In this document: piece by piece, positions 46,200-54,365 of the stretch | Layout: each line of letters starts with the position of its first letter | How positions within the stretch are numbered: the stretch's first letter is position 1 | Assembly: GCF_024741815.1 (NCBI RefSeq) | Contig: NZ_CP102951.1 | Coordinates: forward strand, 4,540,001 to 4,604,000 | Source of the DNA: Pseudomonas sp. LS1212 | GTDB taxonomy: Bacteria; Pseudomonadota; Gammaproteobacteria; Pseudomonadales; Pseudomonadaceae | Length of the DNA stretch: 64,000 bases | Reading direction: 5' to 3' | Position numbers and translations under genes: made by a program | The notes under the pieces: generated by a model | Databases searched by the model: none | Told to the model about the DNA's origin: nothing | The model's input: the letters and a program-made list of their open reading frames with translations, nothing else

Positions 46200-46943
46200 T
46201 CAACCGCGACTGGCGGCCAGGATCAGCGCTTTCATTTCCGACACAGCCGACTTGAAGCCGACAAACAGCGCATGGGCCACCAGCGCATGGCCGATGTTCA
46301 ACTCGTTGATGCCCTTGATCGCTGCCACGGCTTCGACGTTGTGGTAGTGCAGGCCGTGACCGGCGTTGACGATCAGGCCCTGGGCCAGCCCGAACGCCAC
46401 CCCGTCGGCGACCCGCTGCAACTCTTCGGCAACTTCGGAGGGGGTCTGCGCATCGGCATAACGACCGGTATGCAGTTCGATGGCCGGCGCACCGACCCGG
46501 CGCGAGGCTTCGATCTGACGCTCGTCGGCATCGATGAACAGGGAGACTTCCGAGCCCAGGCGCGACAGGCGCTCTACCGCTGCCTTGATCCGCGCTTCCT
46601 GGCCGGCCACGTCCAGGCCGCCTTCGGTGGTCAGCTCCTGACGGGTTTCCGGCACCAGACAGATATGCGCCGGGCGTATGCGCTCGGCGAATACCATCAT
46701 TTCTTCGGTGACGCCCATCTCGAAGTTCATGCGGGTCTGCAGCACGTCCTTGAGCACCAGGACGTCGCGCTCCTGGATATGCCGGCGGTCTTCACGCAGG
46801 TGCACGGTAATACCATCGGCACCCGCCTCTTCGGCGTCCAGTGCGGCCTTGACCGGGTCAGGGTAGCGCGTGCCGCGTGCCTGACGCAGGGTGGCCACGT
46901 GGTCGATGTTCACGCCAAGAAGAATGCGGTTACTTGTGGTCAC
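46200..46943 (-). CDS. pdxJ: Pyridoxine 5'-phosphate synthase
   Basis: Condenses 3-amino-2-oxopropyl phosphate with deoxyxylulose 5-phosphate in vitamin B6 synthesis. 247 aa, single TIM barrel. Landmarks are LLGVNIDHVATLRQARGT, ADGITVHLREDRRHI and LIVNAGHGLHYHN. The start is a GTG at 46943 with GGAGAG upstream. It is the last gene of the recO-pdxJ end of the conserved block, 42 bp after recO. Confidence 0.97.
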   Translation of the reverse strand: MTTSNRILLGVNIDHVATLRQARGTRYPDPVKAALDAEEAGADGITVHLREDRRHIQERDVLVLKDVLQTRMNFEMGVTEEMMVFAERIRPAHICLVPETRQELTTEGGLDVAGQEARIKAAVERLSRLGSEVSLFIDADERQIEASRRVGAPAIELHTGRYADAQTPSEVAEELQRVADGVAFGLAQGLIVNAGHGLHYHNVEAVAAIKGINELNIGHALVAHALFVGFKSAVSEMKALILAASRG

Positions 46944-46985
46944 GGAGACTCTCCAGAAGATTGAGCGCTACAGCATACGATGTGC

Positions 46986-47669
46986 TCAGGGCTTTCGAAA
47001 CAGTTCCCGACTGACTAATGGTCGTCCGCCCAAGTGCACGGCCAGGGCCTGACGCATCAGACGCTTGGCTGCAGCCAGCGCACCGGGCGCAGTCCAGTCG
47101 GCCTCGGCCATGGCCAGCAGCTCGTCACCCTTGAACAATCCGGGCTGAAACAGATAGACGCGTTCCAGGCCTGCATCCACCTGCAAGCGATACGAGCCCT
47201 CGACCGCCAGCGGATCCCCGTTGATATCCACATCCAGGGCAAAACCGTAGCCCAGTTCATCGAGCAGCCGCCATTCGAACGAGCGCAGCAAGGGTTCGAG
47301 CGCACGCCCGGCGGCCAGTGCCTGCAGGGTCGCGGCATAGTGGTCGAACACAACGGGAAGCGGATCTTCGGCGGGCAGCAGGCGAATCAGCAGTTCATTG
47401 AGGTACAGGCCACTGAACAAGGCGTCGCCATTGAGCCAGAGGCTGATCCCGGCGCTTTCCATGCGGCCGACATTTTTCAACTCGCCGCGGCCTCGAAACT
47501 CGACTTCCAAGGGCACGAATGGCCGTGCCAGGGTACCGGCCTTGCCCCGTGCCGAGCGCAATACCGCACGCAGCCGCCCTTGGGGCGTGAGGAAGTCCAC
47601 CAGTGCGCTGCTTTCGCGATACGCCCGACTGTGCAAGACGTAAGCGGGTTGAGCGACAGGCTGACTCAT
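46986..47669 (-). CDS. recO: DNA repair protein RecO
   Basis: Helps RecR load RecA on SSB-coated gaps and anneals single strands. 227 aa: N-terminal OB fold (AYVLHSRAYRESSALVDFLT), then a helical domain (GLYLNELLIRLLPAEDP). The start at 47669 (MSQPVAQPAY) is used; a TTG nine bases upstream is less likely. It follows era by about 75 bp that contain a strong hairpin. Confidence 0.94.
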   Translation of the reverse strand: MSQPVAQPAYVLHSRAYRESSALVDFLTPQGRLRAVLRSARGKAGTLARPFVPLEVEFRGRGELKNVGRMESAGISLWLNGDALFSGLYLNELLIRLLPAEDPLPVVFDHYAATLQALAAGRALEPLLRSFEWRLLDELGYGFALDVDINGDPLAVEGSYRLQVDAGLERVYLFQPGLFKGDELLAMAEADWTAPGALAAAKRLMRQALAVHLGGRPLVSRELFRKP

Positions 47670-47709
47670 GGAATCCAATAGGCTCGCTGACAGCGATGGA
47701 GGGAGGGTT

Positions 47710-47738
47710 GCCCGCCCGGTGCAATGCGCCGGGCGGGC
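47710..47738. repeat. GC-rich hairpin between era and recO
   Basis: gcccgcccggtgcaatgcgc followed by cgggcgggc forms a nearly perfect stem of about 12 bp. No T run follows on the minus strand, so it is more likely an mRNA-stabilising or processing hairpin than a terminator. Confidence 0.55.
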
Positions 47739-47744
47739 CGGGTA

Positions 47745-48647
47745 TTACAAGTCGCCGTAACCCAGCGAACGCAGGGCGCGTTCGTCATCGGACCAGCCGC
47801 CCTTGACCTTGACCCAGAGGTTGAGCATGACCTTGGAGTCGAACAGCAGCTCCATGTCCTTGCGCGCTTCGGTACCGATGCGCTTGATCCGCTCGCCCTT
47901 GTCGCCAATGATGATCTTCTTCTGGCCATCACGCTCGACCAGGATCAGGCCGTGGATGTGCAGGGTCTTGCCCTGCTGCTTGAATTCTTCGATCTCGACG
48001 GTGATCTGGTAAGGCAACTCCGCACCCAGTTGGCGCATGATTTTCTCGCGGATCAACTCGGCGGCGAGGAAGCGGCTGCTGCGGTCGGTGATCTGGTCTT
48101 CCGGGAAGAAGTGATCGTTTTCCGGCAGGTGCCGGGCGATCAGACCTTCCAGCGAATCGAGGTTGTGCCCCTGCTGCGCCGAAATCGGCACGATTTCCGC
48201 GTTTGGCAGCTGCTTCTGCAACCATTCCAGATGCGGCATCAGGTCAGCCTTGTCCTCGATGCGATCGGTCTTGTTGATCGCCAGGATCAGCGGGCCCTGG
48301 ACGTACTGCACGCGGTCGAGCACGAGCTGGTCTTCTTCGGTCCAGCGGGTGCGGTCCACGACGAAGATCACCACGTCGACGTCTTTCAACGCCGCCGAAG
48401 CGGTCTTGTTCATGTAGCGATTGAGAGCTTTCTCGTTGCTTTTGTGCATGCCGGGGGTATCGACGTAGATCGCCTGGATATCGCCCTCGGTCTTGATCCC
48501 GAGCATGTTGTGCCGGGTGGTCTGGGGCTTGCGCGAGGTGATCGCCAGCTTCTGCCCGAGAATATGGTTCAGCAGGGTGGACTTGCCCACATTGGGACGG
48601 CCGACGATGGCGACATAGCCGCAGCGGGTTACGTTTGTATCAGTCAT
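47745..48647 (-). CDS. era: GTPase Era
   Basis: Essential Ras-like GTPase that binds the 3' end of 16S rRNA during 30S assembly. 300 aa: G1 GRPNVGKST, G3 VDTPGMHK, G4 NKTD, then a KH RNA-binding domain with GDKGERIKRIGTEARKD. The start at 48647 (MTDTNVTRCG) has GGAG at better spacing than the ATG at 48653. It overlaps the end of rnc by about 8 nt, so expression is coupled, as in other gammaproteobacteria. Confidence 0.97.
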   Translation of the reverse strand: MTDTNVTRCGYVAIVGRPNVGKSTLLNHILGQKLAITSRKPQTTRHNMLGIKTEGDIQAIYVDTPGMHKSNEKALNRYMNKTASAALKDVDVVIFVVDRTRWTEEDQLVLDRVQYVQGPLILAINKTDRIEDKADLMPHLEWLQKQLPNAEIVPISAQQGHNLDSLEGLIARHLPENDHFFPEDQITDRSSRFLAAELIREKIMRQLGAELPYQITVEIEEFKQQGKTLHIHGLILVERDGQKKIIIGDKGERIKRIGTEARKDMELLFDSKVMLNLWVKVKGGWSDDERALRSLGYGDL

Positions 48648-49329
48648 TGCCATTCTCCACGCCCAAGGCTATCAGTGCTGCTGCGGCCGCCACCTGTTCG
48701 GCGATACGGCGGCTCACGCCCTGACCTCGGCTTTTTTCGTTCAACAGGGTGATTTCACATTCGACGAAAAACGTCCGGCAATGGGGCTCACCCTGAATAT
48801 CCACCACTTCGTAGCGGGGCAAATCGCAGGCCCGCGACTGCAGGAATTCTTGCAGGCGGGTCTTGGGATCCTTGTTGGTGTCGACCAGCGTCAGGCTCTC
48901 GAACTCGTTGGCCAGCCAGGACAGCACGCGATCGCGCGCCGTCTCCATGCCCGAATCCAGATAGATGGCGCCAATCAAGGCTTCCAGGGCGTCGGCCAGA
49001 ATCGATTCGCGGCGGAAACCACCGCTCTTCAATTCGCCGGAGCCCAGGCGCAGGTATTCACCCAGGTCGAAACCACGGGCCAGCAGGGCCAGGGTTTCGC
49101 CTTTCACCAACCGTGCACGCAAGCGCGACAGCTGGCCTTCGCGTGCCTGAGGGAAGCGCTCGAACAGCGCCTCGCCGGCAACGAAGTTGAGGATGGCATC
49201 ACCGAGAAACTCCAGCCGCTCGTTATTGCGGCCGGCGAAGCTGCGGTGAGTCAGGGCCAGGACCATCAGTTCCTGATCCTTGAAGGTATAGCCGAGCTGA
49301 CGCTCGAGACGGCTCAAGGAAACGCTCAC
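48640..49329 (-). CDS. rnc: Ribonuclease III
   Basis: Double-strand-specific RNase that processes rRNA and some mRNAs. 229 aa: the catalytic signature NERLEFLGDAILN lies at residues about 35-47, followed by a second acidic cluster (ADALEALIGAIYLD) and a C-terminal dsRNA-binding domain (KTRLQEFLQSR, SRGQGVSRRIAEQVAAAAAL). It begins with GTG at 49329, overlapping the stop codon of the DUF4845 remnant, a trace of former translational coupling. Confidence 0.97.
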   Translation of the reverse strand: MSVSLSRLERQLGYTFKDQELMVLALTHRSFAGRNNERLEFLGDAILNFVAGEALFERFPQAREGQLSRLRARLVKGETLALLARGFDLGEYLRLGSGELKSGGFRRESILADALEALIGAIYLDSGMETARDRVLSWLANEFESLTLVDTNKDPKTRLQEFLQSRACDLPRYEVVDIQGEPHCRTFFVECEITLLNEKSRGQGVSRRIAEQVAAAAALIALGVENGND

Positions 49330-49493
49330 AATGTACCCACGCGCATTTCGTGGTCGAATTTCACCACCGGGCCAATGAACCGGGGCTCACACTTGTCTTC
49401 TTTCAAGGAGGCCGGGACCGCAGTCCCCGCCACCGTCACGCTTAACGCTTTGTTCAAATCCGGATCCTGCAGGCTGTTGGGCTAGGTGCCCAT
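49326..49493 (-). pseudogene. Remnant of the DUF4845 gene normally between lepB and rnc
   Basis: The frame NSLQDPDLNKALSVTVAG, then KCEPRFIGPVVKFDHEMRV, ends in a TGA overlapping the rnc start. It matches the C-terminal 50 residues of the small membrane protein encoded at this place in other pseudomonads (PA0769 type), recalled as NSIRDLDLNKALKV and REPLIENLDLVVNFDK. A TAG at 49482-49484 stands where the family has Gln. The N-terminal membrane segment is gone: the 75-100 bp up to lepB do not encode it. Loss therefore involved a deletion plus a nonsense change. Confidence 0.72.
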
Positions 49494-49562
49494 TCGGCAC
49501 AGACTGTGGCGTCGCCAAGATCGATTGACCTCATCAACACAGCCTATGCCAGAAAAGCATTC

Positions 49563-49584
49563 GGCGCTGTCCCAGGACAGCGCC
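49563..49584 (-). terminator. Hairpin after lepB, possible terminator
   Basis: The stem ggcgctgtcc/ggacagcgcc has a short loop 10 bp after the lepB stop. Only a broken T stretch follows, so termination is uncertain. Confidence 0.45.
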
Positions 49585-49593
49585 GTTGTTGAC

Positions 49594-50448
49594 TTACTTG
49601 ATCAGGCCCACCCGCGAGAAGTTCGGGAAGTGGCTCAGTTTCGGCTCCGGCCAGCTCATCCAGACAGCGAAGGCCTTACCGACGATGTTCTGGTCCGGAA
49701 CCATGCCCAGCAGATCCTTTGGAATCTTCGGGTCGTCCCAGAAACGGCTGTCGTTGGAGTTGTCGCGATTGTCACCCATCATGAAGTAATGCCCGGTCGG
49801 CACTACCCATTGCTGATCGGGCGGCATGCGGTAGCGGCTCATTTCCTTGCGGATCAAGTGCTCGGCCACGCCCAGCTTCTCCTGGTACAGCTCGGCGCTG
49901 CCCAGGGTGCCCGGCTCGCTGCCGACCAGCTGCTCGGCAACCGGCTGGCCATTGACGAACAGACGCTTGTCGTTGGTGTAACGCACCAGGTCACCCGGCA
50001 AGCCGACGACGCGCTTGATGTAGTTCACGTTCGGGTCGCTGGGGTAGCGGAACACCATCACATCGCCACGCTGCGGTTCACCGACTTCGATGACCTTTTT
50101 GTCGACCACCGGCAGACGGATACCGTAGGAGAACTTGTTCACCAGGATGAAATCGCCCACGTCCAGGGTCGGCTTCATCGACCCCGAGGGGATCTGGAAG
50201 GGTTCGACCAGGAAAGAACGCAGCACCAGGACGATGAACAGCACCGGGAAGAACGATTTGCCGTACTCGACCAGCAACGGCTCCTTGTTCAAGCGCTCGA
50301 CGACCGCAATCTCGGGCTGGCTGACGCTGCCCTGGTAGTTGGCAATGGCCGTGCGCCGACGAGGTGCCAGAAACAGCAGGTCGATCAAGGCCAGCAAACC
50401 GCAGACGGCAACAGCGATGACTAACAACAGCGGGAAATTTAGAGACAT
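49594..50448 (-). CDS. lepB: Signal peptidase I
   Basis: Removes signal peptides from exported proteins at the outer face of the inner membrane. 284 aa: two N-terminal membrane helices (LLLVIAVAVCGLLALIDLLF and FFPVLFIVLVLRSFLV), catalytic Ser in PSGSMKPTL and Lys in NYIKRVVGLPGD, then GDNRDNSNDSRFWG-type box D (here SRFWDDPKIP). It lies 5 bp after lepA on the same strand. Confidence 0.96.
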   Translation of the reverse strand: MSLNFPLLLVIAVAVCGLLALIDLLFLAPRRRTAIANYQGSVSQPEIAVVERLNKEPLLVEYGKSFFPVLFIVLVLRSFLVEPFQIPSGSMKPTLDVGDFILVNKFSYGIRLPVVDKKVIEVGEPQRGDVMVFRYPSDPNVNYIKRVVGLPGDLVRYTNDKRLFVNGQPVAEQLVGSEPGTLGSAELYQEKLGVAEHLIRKEMSRYRMPPDQQWVVPTGHYFMMGDNRDNSNDSRFWDDPKIPKDLLGMVPDQNIVGKAFAVWMSWPEPKLSHFPNFSRVGLIK

Positions 50449-50453
50449 AGGAC

Positions 50454-52253
50454 CTAACTATCCAACCTGAGCACGGCAAGGAAAGCTTCTTGTGGAATTT
50501 CCACGTTGCCCACCTGCTTCATGCGTTTCTTACCGGCCTTCTGCTTTTCCAAAAGCTTGCGCTTACGGCTGACGTCACCGCCGTAGCATTTGGCCAGTAC
50601 GTTCTTTCTGAGTGCCTTGACAGTGGTTCGCGCCACGATCTGCCCGCCAATGGCGGCCTGGATTGCCACGTCGAACATCTGCCGCGGGATCAGCTCCTTC
50701 ATCTTCTCGGTCAGCGCGCGACCCTTGTAGTGCGCGTTGTCCTTGTGCACGATCAGCGCCAGGGCATCGACCTTGTCACCGTTGATCAGTACATCCAGCT
50801 TGACCAGGTTGGCCGACTGGTAGCGATCGAAATGGTAATCCAGCGATGCGTAACCGCGGCTGGTGGATTTCAGGCGATCGAAGAAGTCCAGTACCACCTC
50901 GTTCATCGGCAGGTCGTAACGGACTTGCACCTGGGAACCGAGGAACTGCATGTCGCGCTGTACGCCACGCTTTTCGATGCACAGGGTGATGACGTTGCCC
51001 AGGTGCTCTTGCGGCACGAGAATCGTCGCGGCCACGATCGGCTCGCGGAAATCCTCGACCGCGGAAACATCCGGCAATTTAGATGGGTTATCGACGTAGA
51101 TCGTCTCACCGTTCTTCAATTGGACTTCGAAGATAACGCTAGGCGCGGTGGTGATCAGGTCCAGGTCGTATTCGCGTTCCAGACGTTCCTGGATGATCTC
51201 CATGTGGAGCATGCCGAGGAAGCCGCAACGGAAACCGAAGCCCAGTGCGTCGGAGCTTTCGGGCGAGTACTGCAGCGACGAGTCGTTCAGGGTCAGCTTT
51301 TGCAGGGCTTCGCGGAAGTCTTCGAAGTCGTCGGAGCTGACCGGGAACAGGCCGGCATAAACCTGCGGCTGTACGCGTTTGAAGCCGGGCAGTACATCGA
51401 CGTCGGGGGTGCTGCTCAAGGTCAGGGTGTCACCCACCGGTGCACCGTGAATGTCCTTGATACTGGCAATGATGAAGCCTACTTCACCGGCTTTCAGATC
51501 AACGGTCTGGGTATGCTTGGGGGTGAATACACCCACGCTGTCGACCAGATGCACCTTGCCGGTGGATTTGACCAGGATCTTGTCGCCCTTTTTCACGCGG
51601 CCATGACGCACGCGCACCAGGGAGACTACGCCCAGGTAGTTGTCGAACCAGGAGTCGATGATCAACGCTTGCAGCGGATCTTCGATGTTGCCGGTCGGCG
51701 CAGGGATGGTATGAACCAGGCGCTCGAGCACTTCATCGACGCCAAGGCCCGTTTTGGCACTGCAGGTCACCGCATCGGTGGCGTCGATGCCGATGATTTT
51801 CTCGATTTCTTCCTTGACGCGGTCCGGATCGGCCTGGGGCAGGTCGATCTTGTTCAGCACCGGCATGACCTCAAGGCCCTGCTCGATGGCGGTATAGCAG
51901 TTGGCTACGGACTGGGCTTCTACGCCCTGGCCGGCATCGACCACCAGCAACGCACCTTCACAGGCCGCCAGTGACCGGCTGACTTCATAGGTGAAGTCGA
52001 CGTGGCCCGGGGTGTCAATGAAGTTCAGTTGGTAGTTGATTCCGTCCTTGGCCTTGTAATACAGGGTGACGCTGTGGGCCTTGATGGTGATCCCGCGCTC
52101 GCGCTCGAGGTCCATGGAGTCCAGGACCTGGGCTTCCATTTCGCGCTCGGCCAGGCCGCCGCACATCTGGATGAATCGGTCGGCCAGCGTCGACTTGCCA
52201 TGGTCAATGTGGGCGATGATGGAGAAATTGCGGATATGACTCAAATCACTCAC
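50454..52253 (-). CDS. lepA: Elongation factor 4 (LepA)
   Basis: Translational GTPase of 599 aa that acts on the ribosome during initiation or under ionic stress. G1 AHIDHGKST at about residues 14-22, switch II FIDTPGHVDF and NKIDLP are present, followed by EF-G-like domains and the LepA-specific C-terminal domain (YGGDVSRKRKLLEKQKAGKK). It starts with GTG at 52253. Upstream are a REP pair and the group II intron that separate it from mucD. Confidence 0.97.
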   Translation of the reverse strand: MSDLSHIRNFSIIAHIDHGKSTLADRFIQMCGGLAEREMEAQVLDSMDLERERGITIKAHSVTLYYKAKDGINYQLNFIDTPGHVDFTYEVSRSLAACEGALLVVDAGQGVEAQSVANCYTAIEQGLEVMPVLNKIDLPQADPDRVKEEIEKIIGIDATDAVTCSAKTGLGVDEVLERLVHTIPAPTGNIEDPLQALIIDSWFDNYLGVVSLVRVRHGRVKKGDKILVKSTGKVHLVDSVGVFTPKHTQTVDLKAGEVGFIIASIKDIHGAPVGDTLTLSSTPDVDVLPGFKRVQPQVYAGLFPVSSDDFEDFREALQKLTLNDSSLQYSPESSDALGFGFRCGFLGMLHMEIIQERLEREYDLDLITTAPSVIFEVQLKNGETIYVDNPSKLPDVSAVEDFREPIVAATILVPQEHLGNVITLCIEKRGVQRDMQFLGSQVQVRYDLPMNEVVLDFFDRLKSTSRGYASLDYHFDRYQSANLVKLDVLINGDKVDALALIVHKDNAHYKGRALTEKMKELIPRQMFDVAIQAAIGGQIVARTTVKALRKNVLAKCYGGDVSRKRKLLEKQKAGKKRMKQVGNVEIPQEAFLAVLRLDS

Positions 52254-52365
52254 GGGTCAACACTCAAAAAGGCTGCGGGACGGACGCCCACCGAAAAATA
52301 GCCGGGAATTGTACCTGAAAGACGCCATACCCGTCACGCGTGCAACTATTTCCTTCGATCAAACG

Positions 52366-52477
52366 GCGACCGCTTCGCGCTCGAGCGCAGCCTGGCGGCA
52401 GCGGCTACAGGTTCCGGCTCGACTCGGCAGGTGTAGCCGCTGCCGCAGGCTGCGCTCGAGCGCGAAGCGGTCGCAGC
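52366..52477. repeat. REP inverted pair with extended arms (tgtagccgctgcc class)
   Basis: Arms gcgaccgcttcgcgctcgag at 52366 and the reverse at 52455-52477 continue into cagcctggcggcagcggctaca and its partner, giving arms of over 40 nt. It lies 16 bp from the predicted 3' end of the group II intron and upstream of lepA. Confidence 0.83.
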
Positions 52478-52493
52478 ACTTTCAGACATCGGC

Positions 52494-54318
52494 ATAGGGG
52501 ACGGCCTTCACAGGCCGCTCCCCTGCCACACCACCCGGCATGCGGGTCCGCACCGGGCGGTTCGAGAGATTGAGGTTATGAGAGGCGCACTAATCCCAGC
52601 CTGTCGAACCACGCAATATTAAGCACGCGATTCAGCTCCAAACGACTGTTACGCCACCAGCGACAGGTGTTTCCAGCCACTTTTTGCGCCACTTGCCGGG
52701 TCGCGCCAAGCGCTCGCAGCTCCCGATAGGTCGTCGTTCCCCGCTTCCACTGCTTGAGCTGGATCGCTCGCAGCCGGTGTCGTATCCATTCGTCCAGCTC
52801 ACGCCAGACGGCTGGGGTTTGCGACAAGCCGAAGTAAGTTTTCCACCCCAGAATGTAAGGTCGCAGATCATCGACGATCTGTTGCAGGCTACGACCGCAT
52901 GAGCGCCGGGTGTACCAGCGTATCCGCTGCTTGAACTGCTTCTGCGCTTTGTAGGATGAAGCACGTTTGACTTCGCCTCGGGCTATCCACAACTCATAGC
53001 CTAGAAACTTGCGACCAAACGCACTCGTCACTGCACTTTTGCTCTCGTTGACACTCAAGTGCAGCTTTTCATACAGACGCCTCAGCAAAGCCATTACCCG
53101 GTGCCCCGCCTTCTGACTGCGAACATAGACATTCGCATCGTCGGCATAGCGCACGAAGCAATGACCTCGGCGTTCAAGCTCCCGATCCACTTCATCCAGC
53201 AGCACATTCGCCAGCAACGGCGACAGCGGGCCGCCTTGCGGCGCCCCGCAAAGACTGTTTTCGAGCACGCCATTAATCAGCGTTCCCGCACCCAGATACG
53301 CCCGAATCAGCCGGATAACCGCCCGATCCGAAATCCGTTTACGTAGACGATCCATCAGAATGTCGTGATCGACCCGGTCGAAGAATTTCTCCAGATCCAC
53401 ATCCACCACCACTTTTCGACCCGAGGACACGTAGCACTGAGCCGCCAAGACGGCCCCCTGTGCACAACGCCCCGGACGGAAGCCGTAGCTGTGCTCACTG
53501 AAAGTGGGATCGAGTAGCGGCTGCAAAATTTGCAGCAACGCTTGTTGGATCAGACGGTCGGTGACCGTCGGAATACCCAGCTCGCGCTGACCGCCGTCGG
53601 GCTTGGGGATGGCCACACGTCGTACCGGACTAGGCCGATAGACACCGGACACAAGCTGTTCACGAATCACAACCCATTGGCTCAGCAGATGTTCGGCCGT
53701 CTGATCTATATCCAGACCGTCGACCCCTGCTGCACCTTTATTGGCCTTGACCCGTTTCCACGCCCGTTTCAGGTTTTCTCTCGCAAAGGCGCGTTCCAGC
53801 AGCCCTTGCCCTGCGTAGTCGGATTCATCTTGCGGGCAATTGACCTCGTCGCTGACGGGACTTCTCACGACTTCACCGCTCGTTATCTCCATCCGCCCCG
53901 CGTTTGGCAGGCATCTGACTTCCGGTCTTTCGCATCAACATGACCTATAACGCTTTCTCTCGTTCAGCCCTTCGTCAAAAAAAAGACTACTACGGCCTCT
54001 GCTGACTTCTCGCTCCGGCTCGCGCCGTCGCCCTTTCAGGCATGAGGCGAGATCTCCCCAGGTAAGAACGCAATCCTTCACCACACAACCGCCGGATTTA
54101 CGCTGCCTGATCTTTGACCACAAGAGCTTCGCGGTTTTGTGCCCGCTCACCCTGATCGGCTTCGCCTTTTATCCGGTTCTTGTACATCGGCTCATGGCTT
54201 CGATTCACGCTTCCTCCCCACACTCGGTCACCCTCATGCAGTTGCGCTTCACTTCGTTCGCTGTGGTCAGCTCACGGCGGGACTTTCACCCACAAGATTG
54301 CGCCCATGCTGGGCGCAC
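52494..54318 (-). mobile_element. Group II intron (class C features) inserted after the mucD terminator
   Basis: The predicted 5' end is GTGCGCCCAGCATGGGCGCA read on the minus strand from 54318. The predicted domain V, near 52526-52566, carries GAACCGCC with the CGC catalytic triad (52557-52559) typical of class C introns rather than the usual AGC. Domain VI lies at about 52497-52524 and the predicted 3' end CCCCTAT is at 52494-52500. The domain IV open frame encodes a maturase without an endonuclease domain. The 5' exon ends in a Rho-independent terminator, the known target of class C introns. Total about 1825 bp; the ends are inferred from consensus and could shift a few bases. Confidence 0.82.
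52576..53892 (-). CDS. ltrA: Group II intron-encoded reverse transcriptase/maturase
   Basis: Protein of 438 aa that helps splicing and copies the intron into DNA. The reverse-transcriptase domain (about residues 60-300) shows KPDGGQRELGIPTVTDR, YGFRPGRC, VVDVDLEKFFDRVDHD, GAPQGGPLSPLLANVLLDE and the catalytic FVRYADD. The maturase X domain follows (LRPYILGWKTYFG). The C-terminus ends without an HNH endonuclease, as in class C elements. All key motifs are intact, so the protein may be active. Confidence 0.95.
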   Translation of the reverse strand: MEITSGEVVRSPVSDEVNCPQDESDYAGQGLLERAFARENLKRAWKRVKANKGAAGVDGLDIDQTAEHLLSQWVVIREQLVSGVYRPSPVRRVAIPKPDGGQRELGIPTVTDRLIQQALLQILQPLLDPTFSEHSYGFRPGRCAQGAVLAAQCYVSSGRKVVVDVDLEKFFDRVDHDILMDRLRKRISDRAVIRLIRAYLGAGTLINGVLENSLCGAPQGGPLSPLLANVLLDEVDRELERRGHCFVRYADDANVYVRSQKAGHRVMALLRRLYEKLHLSVNESKSAVTSAFGRKFLGYELWIARGEVKRASSYKAQKQFKQRIRWYTRRSCGRSLQQIVDDLRPYILGWKTYFGLSQTPAVWRELDEWIRHRLRAIQLKQWKRGTTTYRELRALGATRQVAQKVAGNTCRWWRNSRLELNRVLNIAWFDRLGLVRLS

Positions 54319-54320
54319 AC

Positions 54321-54346
54321 AAAAAAGGGCGGTCAATGACCGCCCT
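54321..54346 (-). terminator. Rho-independent terminator of mucD, adjacent to the intron
   Basis: The stem GGGCGGTCA/TGACCGCCC, read on the minus strand, is followed by TTTTTT and then the intron start two or three bases on. It lies about 20 bp after the mucD stop. Confidence 0.9.
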
Positions 54347-54365
54347 CCCTCAACCGTCTATCGAC

